Shown: piece by piece, positions 5,309-7,403 of the stretch | Layout: each line of letters opens with the position of its first letter | How positions within the stretch are numbered: the first letter of the stretch is position 1 | Origin: Bifidobacterium breve | GTDB taxonomy: Bacteria > Actinomycetota > Actinomycetes > UBA12327 | Direction of reading: 5' to 3' | NCBI GenBank assembly: GCA_943332445.1 | Contig: CALQPL010000047.1 | Coordinates: 1 to 7,403, forward strand | DNA length: 7,403 nucleotides | Notes under the pieces: model-generated | What the model saw: only the letters and a program-made list of their open reading frames with translations | Told to the model about the DNA's origin: nothing | Databases searched by the model: none | Translations under genes and position numbers: made by a program

Positions 5309-6433
5309 TCACCCCTGTCCAAACAAATCAGCACGCAGGTCAATATCTGCAGTGGCATCGCGTAACGCTTCAACTGCTGCCTTCATCGGTTCAGTCAAAC
5401 GTTGCGGAATAGCAACTTCAACCGTGACGAGCAAATCCCCGTCGCCGGACTTGCCACTACGCACTCCAGCACCCTTGACCCGAAACTTCTTGCCACTGGC
5501 AGTGCCTGGTGGAATACGCAAGGTCACGGCATCACCATGCAAGGTCGGAACACGGACATCGGCGCCCAAAGCCGCTTCCGAAAAACTCAAGGGGACCGTC
5601 AGCGTGAGATTCTTTCCCGCTCGACCAAAGAGTCGGTGCGGCACCACGTTGACAGTGACAAACAAGTCACCAGCGGGTGCACCAGTTTCGCCAGCGCCCC
5701 CCTTGCCCTTGAGCCGAATGCGCTGACCATCGCTGACCCCTTGGGGCAATCGAGCGTTGATCGTTCGTGTTTGGGCCGAGATTCCGCGACCGCGACAGCC
5801 CGTGCAGGGGGATTCGGCCACGCGCCCACGGCCTTGGCACGCATTGCACGGTTCAGCGAAGGCAAAACCACCGGCATTGCGACTGACCTGCCCTGTTCCT
5901 TGGCACGAGCCACACTGGGAAATCCGCGTTCCCGGTTGCGCGCCACTACCGGCACACGTCGCACATGCTGTGTCTGTTGTGACGCGCAAAGAAACGGTTG
6001 CGCCATCCATCGCATTAACAAAACTGACGGTGGTTTGTGTTTCAAAGTCAGCGCCCCGTCGCGGACCGCGTCGACGTCCGCGACCGCCACCAAAGAGGTC
6101 GCCGAAGACGTCGCTGAAACCGCCACCTTGACCACCGAACATGTCATTGACGTCAAACCCACCGGGACCACCGTTTGGCGCGCGGTAGCCACCCGATGCA
6201 GATGTGGCGCGTACTTCGTCGTATTCCGCACGACGAGCTGGATCGCTTAAGACTGAATGCGCTTCAGAGATTTCCTTAAAGCGCTCTTCGGCCGCGGCAT
6301 CACCTTTGTTTTTGTCAGGATGAAACTCCACCGCTAGCTTGCGATATGCCTTTTTAATGGCATCCGCATCAGCGTTCTTAGGGACACCAAGAGCGGCGTA
6401 GTAGTCCTTTTCAATAAAGTCTTTAACCGACAT
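5309..6433 (-). CDS. dnaJ: DnaJ (Hsp40) co-chaperone
   Basis: DnaJ delivers unfolded proteins to DnaK and stimulates its ATPase in the cytosol. The 374-residue protein is a complete type I (class A) Hsp40. It has a J domain (about 9-72) with the HPD motif at 38-40; a Gly/Phe-rich linker (about 80-128) ending in an Arg/Gly-rich patch; four zinc-binding CxxCxGxG repeats at 157-164, 174-181, 196-203 and 210-217; and two beta-rich client-binding C-terminal domains with GDLFVTVNVVPHRLFGRAG near 255-273 and GDLLVTV near 332-338. All eight zinc cysteines are present. The ATG at 6433 has a very strong ribosome binding site (minus strand AGGAGGG). It is separated from grpE by 64 nt, the only real gap in the operon, and precedes hspR by 5 nt. 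This position marks it as the dnaK-linked DnaJ1 rather than the hrcA-linked DnaJ2. Confidence 0.97.
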   Translation of the reverse strand: MSVKDFIEKDYYAALGVPKNADADAIKKAYRKLAVEFHPDKNKGDAAAEERFKEISEAHSVLSDPARRAEYDEVRATSASGGYRAPNGGPGGFDVNDMFGGQGGGFSDVFGDLFGGGRGRRRGPRRGADFETQTTVSFVNAMDGATVSLRVTTDTACATCAGSGAQPGTRISQCGSCQGTGQVSRNAGGFAFAEPCNACQGRGRVAESPCTGCRGRGISAQTRTINARLPQGVSDGQRIRLKGKGGAGETGAPAGDLFVTVNVVPHRLFGRAGKNLTLTVPLSFSEAALGADVRVPTLHGDAVTLRIPPGTASGKKFRVKGAGVRSGKSGDGDLLVTVEVAIPQRLTEPMKAAVEALRDATADIDLRADLFGQG

Positions 6434-6440
6434 CGATGTC

Positions 6441-6447
6441 CCCTCCT
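6441..6447 (-). promoter_or_regulatory. Strong Shine-Dalgarno of dnaJ and palindrome over its start codon
   Basis: On the minus strand AGGAGGG stands 7 nt before the dnaJ ATG, the best ribosome binding site in the window. Between it and the coding sequence lies the perfect 12-bp palindrome GACATCGATGTC (6429-6440), which contains the start codon. As RNA it could form a 4-bp stem with the loop UCGA, which is weak. The rest of the 64-nt grpE-dnaJ gap (6434-6497) holds a TATACA that is not a convincing promoter. Confidence 0.6.
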
Positions 6448-6497
6448 CTCCTGCTCACATCATCTGCGGGGAAGTTGCGGTGTATAGAAATTCAGCG

Positions 6498-7028
6498 TTA
6501 TTCAGGTTCGGCAACAGCCACACGAGCTGGTCGAACAACCTTGTCCCGAAAGCGATAACCAGGTTGGAATACCTCAACGCAGGTCGCCTCAGTGACCTCG
6601 TCGGAATGACTATGCGCGATGGCTTCGTGAACCATGGGATCAAACGCCTCGCCCACTTCGCCAAAAGTTTCCAAACCCAACCGAGCCACAGTGGCCTCGA
6701 GTGATTCGCCAACTAACTTGAAGCCGCCTTCTAACTCACCGTGCGTGCGAGCACGGCCAATGTCATCGAGCACGGGCAACAACTCCGTCAAGACTGCGGC
6801 AACGGCCAGGTCTCGAGAGGCTTCGCGATCACGATCGACGCGCTTGCGGTAGTTCGCGTACTCGGCCTGCAGACGCTGTAGATCGGCAGTGCGTTCGGCG
6901 AGGTCACGAGTCAAAGCATCGGCATCGTTGACCAAGTTTGCTTGAAGTTCAGCAAACTCTGCATCGAGCGGATCAACCGCAGGATCAACACTTTCGGGTT
7001 GATCCTGCGGTTGGTCAGGCGAACTCAC
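6498..7028 (-). CDS. grpE: GrpE nucleotide-exchange factor of DnaK
   Basis: GrpE releases ADP from DnaK and so resets the Hsp70 cycle; in many bacteria it also acts as a thermosensor through its long helices. The 176-residue protein has an acidic, Pro/Gln-rich disordered N-terminus (1-25), a long dimerising helix (about 25-75, with LQRLQAEYANYRKRVDRD at 50-67), the four-helix region with LLPVLDDIGRA (83-93), and the C-terminal beta domain signature FDPMVHEAIAHSHSDEV (129-145) through VFQPGYRFRDKVVRPARVAV (153-172), where it contacts DnaK. The start is GTG at 7028, which overlaps the dnaK stop as GTGA, with GAGGA about 9 nt upstream inside dnaK. The first 20 codons contain a large inverted repeat (6971-7016), described separately. 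Apart from this the gene is ordinary. Confidence 0.96.
   Translation of the reverse strand: MSSPDQPQDQPESVDPAVDPLDAEFAELQANLVNDADALTRDLAERTADLQRLQAEYANYRKRVDRDREASRDLAVAAVLTELLPVLDDIGRARTHGELEGGFKLVGESLEATVARLGLETFGEVGEAFDPMVHEAIAHSHSDEVTEATCVEVFQPGYRFRDKVVRPARVAVAEPE
6971..7016. repeat. Long inverted repeat (mRNA hairpin) at the start of grpE
   Basis: The arm at 6974-6989 (CAACCGCAGGATCAAC) is the exact reverse complement of 6998-7013: 16 perfect base pairs around an 8-nt loop (6990-6997). Allowing one mismatch, the stem extends to 19 bp (6971-6989 with 6998-7016). In the grpE mRNA it covers about +13 to +58 from the GTG. The arms encode DQPQDQP and VDPAVDP, two short repeated peptides in the disordered N-terminus. 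The octamer GGATCAAC occurs three times here (6970-6977, 6982-6989, and inverted at 6998-7005). No T-tract follows, so it is not a normal terminator. Confidence 0.85.
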
Positions 7029-7403
7029 TTGTCTTCGTCCTCATCAACGATTTCAGCGTCGACCACAGCCTCGTCATCAACGAATTCAGGCTCTTCGGCT
7101 GATCCAGAGGGAGCATTTTGCGCATACATCGCAGCGCCCAATGCCTGGCTAGCTGTAGCGGCCTTCTCTGTGGCCGCCTTGATGGCATCCATGTCGTTGC
7201 CTTCGAGGGTGGTCTTCAGTTCAGCCAAAGCTGACTCGACTTCGCCGCGAGTGTCCTCAGGGAGTTTGTCTTCGTTTTCCTTGATGAACTTCTCTGTGGA
7301 GTACACCAGGGATTCACCGGTGTTACGAATTTCGACTTCCTCACGACGCTGGCGATCTTCATCAGCGTGAGCTTCAGCATCGCGCATCATCTTGTCGATC
7401 TCG
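7025..7403 (-). CDS. dnaK: DnaK (Hsp70), C-terminal part (runs off right edge)
   Basis: These are the last 125 residues of the ATP-dependent chaperone DnaK; the ATPase and most of the substrate-binding domain lie beyond the right edge. The visible part is the helical lid, from EIDKMMRDAEAHADEDRQRR through VEIRNTGESLVYSTEKFIKE and KLPEDTRGEVESALAELK, followed by an Ala-rich helix (KAATEKAATASQALGAAMYA) and an acidic tail ending VDAEIVDEDEDK. That end resembles the conserved DnaK C-terminus, which takes part in client and co-chaperone interactions. The stop TGA overlaps the grpE GTG by 4 bp, so the two are probably translationally coupled. The operon promoter and its HspR sites should lie upstream, out of view. 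Confidence 0.97.
   Translation of the reverse strand, partial: EIDKMMRDAEAHADEDRQRREEVEIRNTGESLVYSTEKFIKENEDKLPEDTRGEVESALAELKTTLEGNDMDAIKAATEKAATASQALGAAMYAQNAPSGSAEEPEFVDDEAVVDAEIVDEDEDK

Noticed and set aside
5402..6250. Long open frame on the plus strand opposite dnaJ
   Set aside because: It lies entirely antisense to a complete DnaJ with all motifs, and its translation is low-complexity Arg/Thr/Ala-rich with no recognisable domain. It is a shadow of GC-rich coding sequence.
6434..6497. Internal promoter (TATACA) in the grpE-dnaJ gap
   Set aside because: The hexamer lacks the conserved final T, there is no -35 at a proper distance, and dnaJ has a strong ribosome binding site that explains its expression from the operon.
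6971..7016. Intrinsic terminator inside grpE
   Set aside because: The stem is strong but no T-tract follows on either strand and it lies within coding sequence, where ribosomes would normally unfold it.
1..7403. Mobile element, CRISPR array, toxin-antitoxin, tRNA or riboswitch
   Set aside because: I looked for transposase or integrase motifs, regular direct repeats, tRNA-like cloverleafs and conserved leader structures. Nothing supports any of them; gaps are short and the genes are housekeeping.

Overview
The window looks like chromosomal DNA of an actinobacterium. The strongest evidence is the run dnaK-grpE-dnaJ-hspR on the minus strand, a heat-shock operon with its own MerR-type repressor HspR, which is typical of Actinomycetota. 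The fba, dedA and pyrE genes are also actinobacterial in sequence. Genes are tightly packed: the largest gap is about 140 bp, several reading frames overlap, and I see no insertion sequence, tRNA, rRNA, CRISPR array or prophage gene. No stretch over 300 bases lacks a gene.

Layout from left to right. Positions 1-185 (minus) hold the start of class II fructose-bisphosphate aldolase (fba), which runs off the left edge. A divergent promoter region follows. Then comes a DedA-family membrane protein (plus), convergent with orotate phosphoribosyltransferase pyrE (minus). Behind pyrE on the same strand lies a secreted esterase-type lipoprotein. Divergent from it is a class I/II aminotransferase resembling actinobacterial DapC (plus). 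The right half is one minus-strand operon read from the right edge: dnaK (3' part), grpE, dnaJ, hspR and a fifth gene for an atypical acyl-CoA dehydrogenase-fold protein.

How the genes work together. DnaK, GrpE and DnaJ form the Hsp70 folding machine, and HspR is expected to repress the operon with DnaK as co-repressor. The dnaK/grpE junction overlaps as GTGA and the hspR/fifth-gene junction as ATGA, so translation is probably coupled and the fifth protein should be made together with HspR. The other genes are metabolic housekeeping: glycolysis, pyrimidine synthesis, amino acid or lysine metabolism, and envelope functions.

Most interesting points: (1) the flavoprotein-like fifth gene tied into the chaperone operon; (2) a 16-bp perfect inverted repeat just inside the grpE coding region, able to form a strong mRNA hairpin; (3) three genes (dedA, pyrE, aminotransferase) that share a TAnnnT hexamer, exactly 6 nt, then GTG, which fits leaderless transcription and moves two start sites. 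None of these proves a new system. The window is otherwise a conserved housekeeping region.
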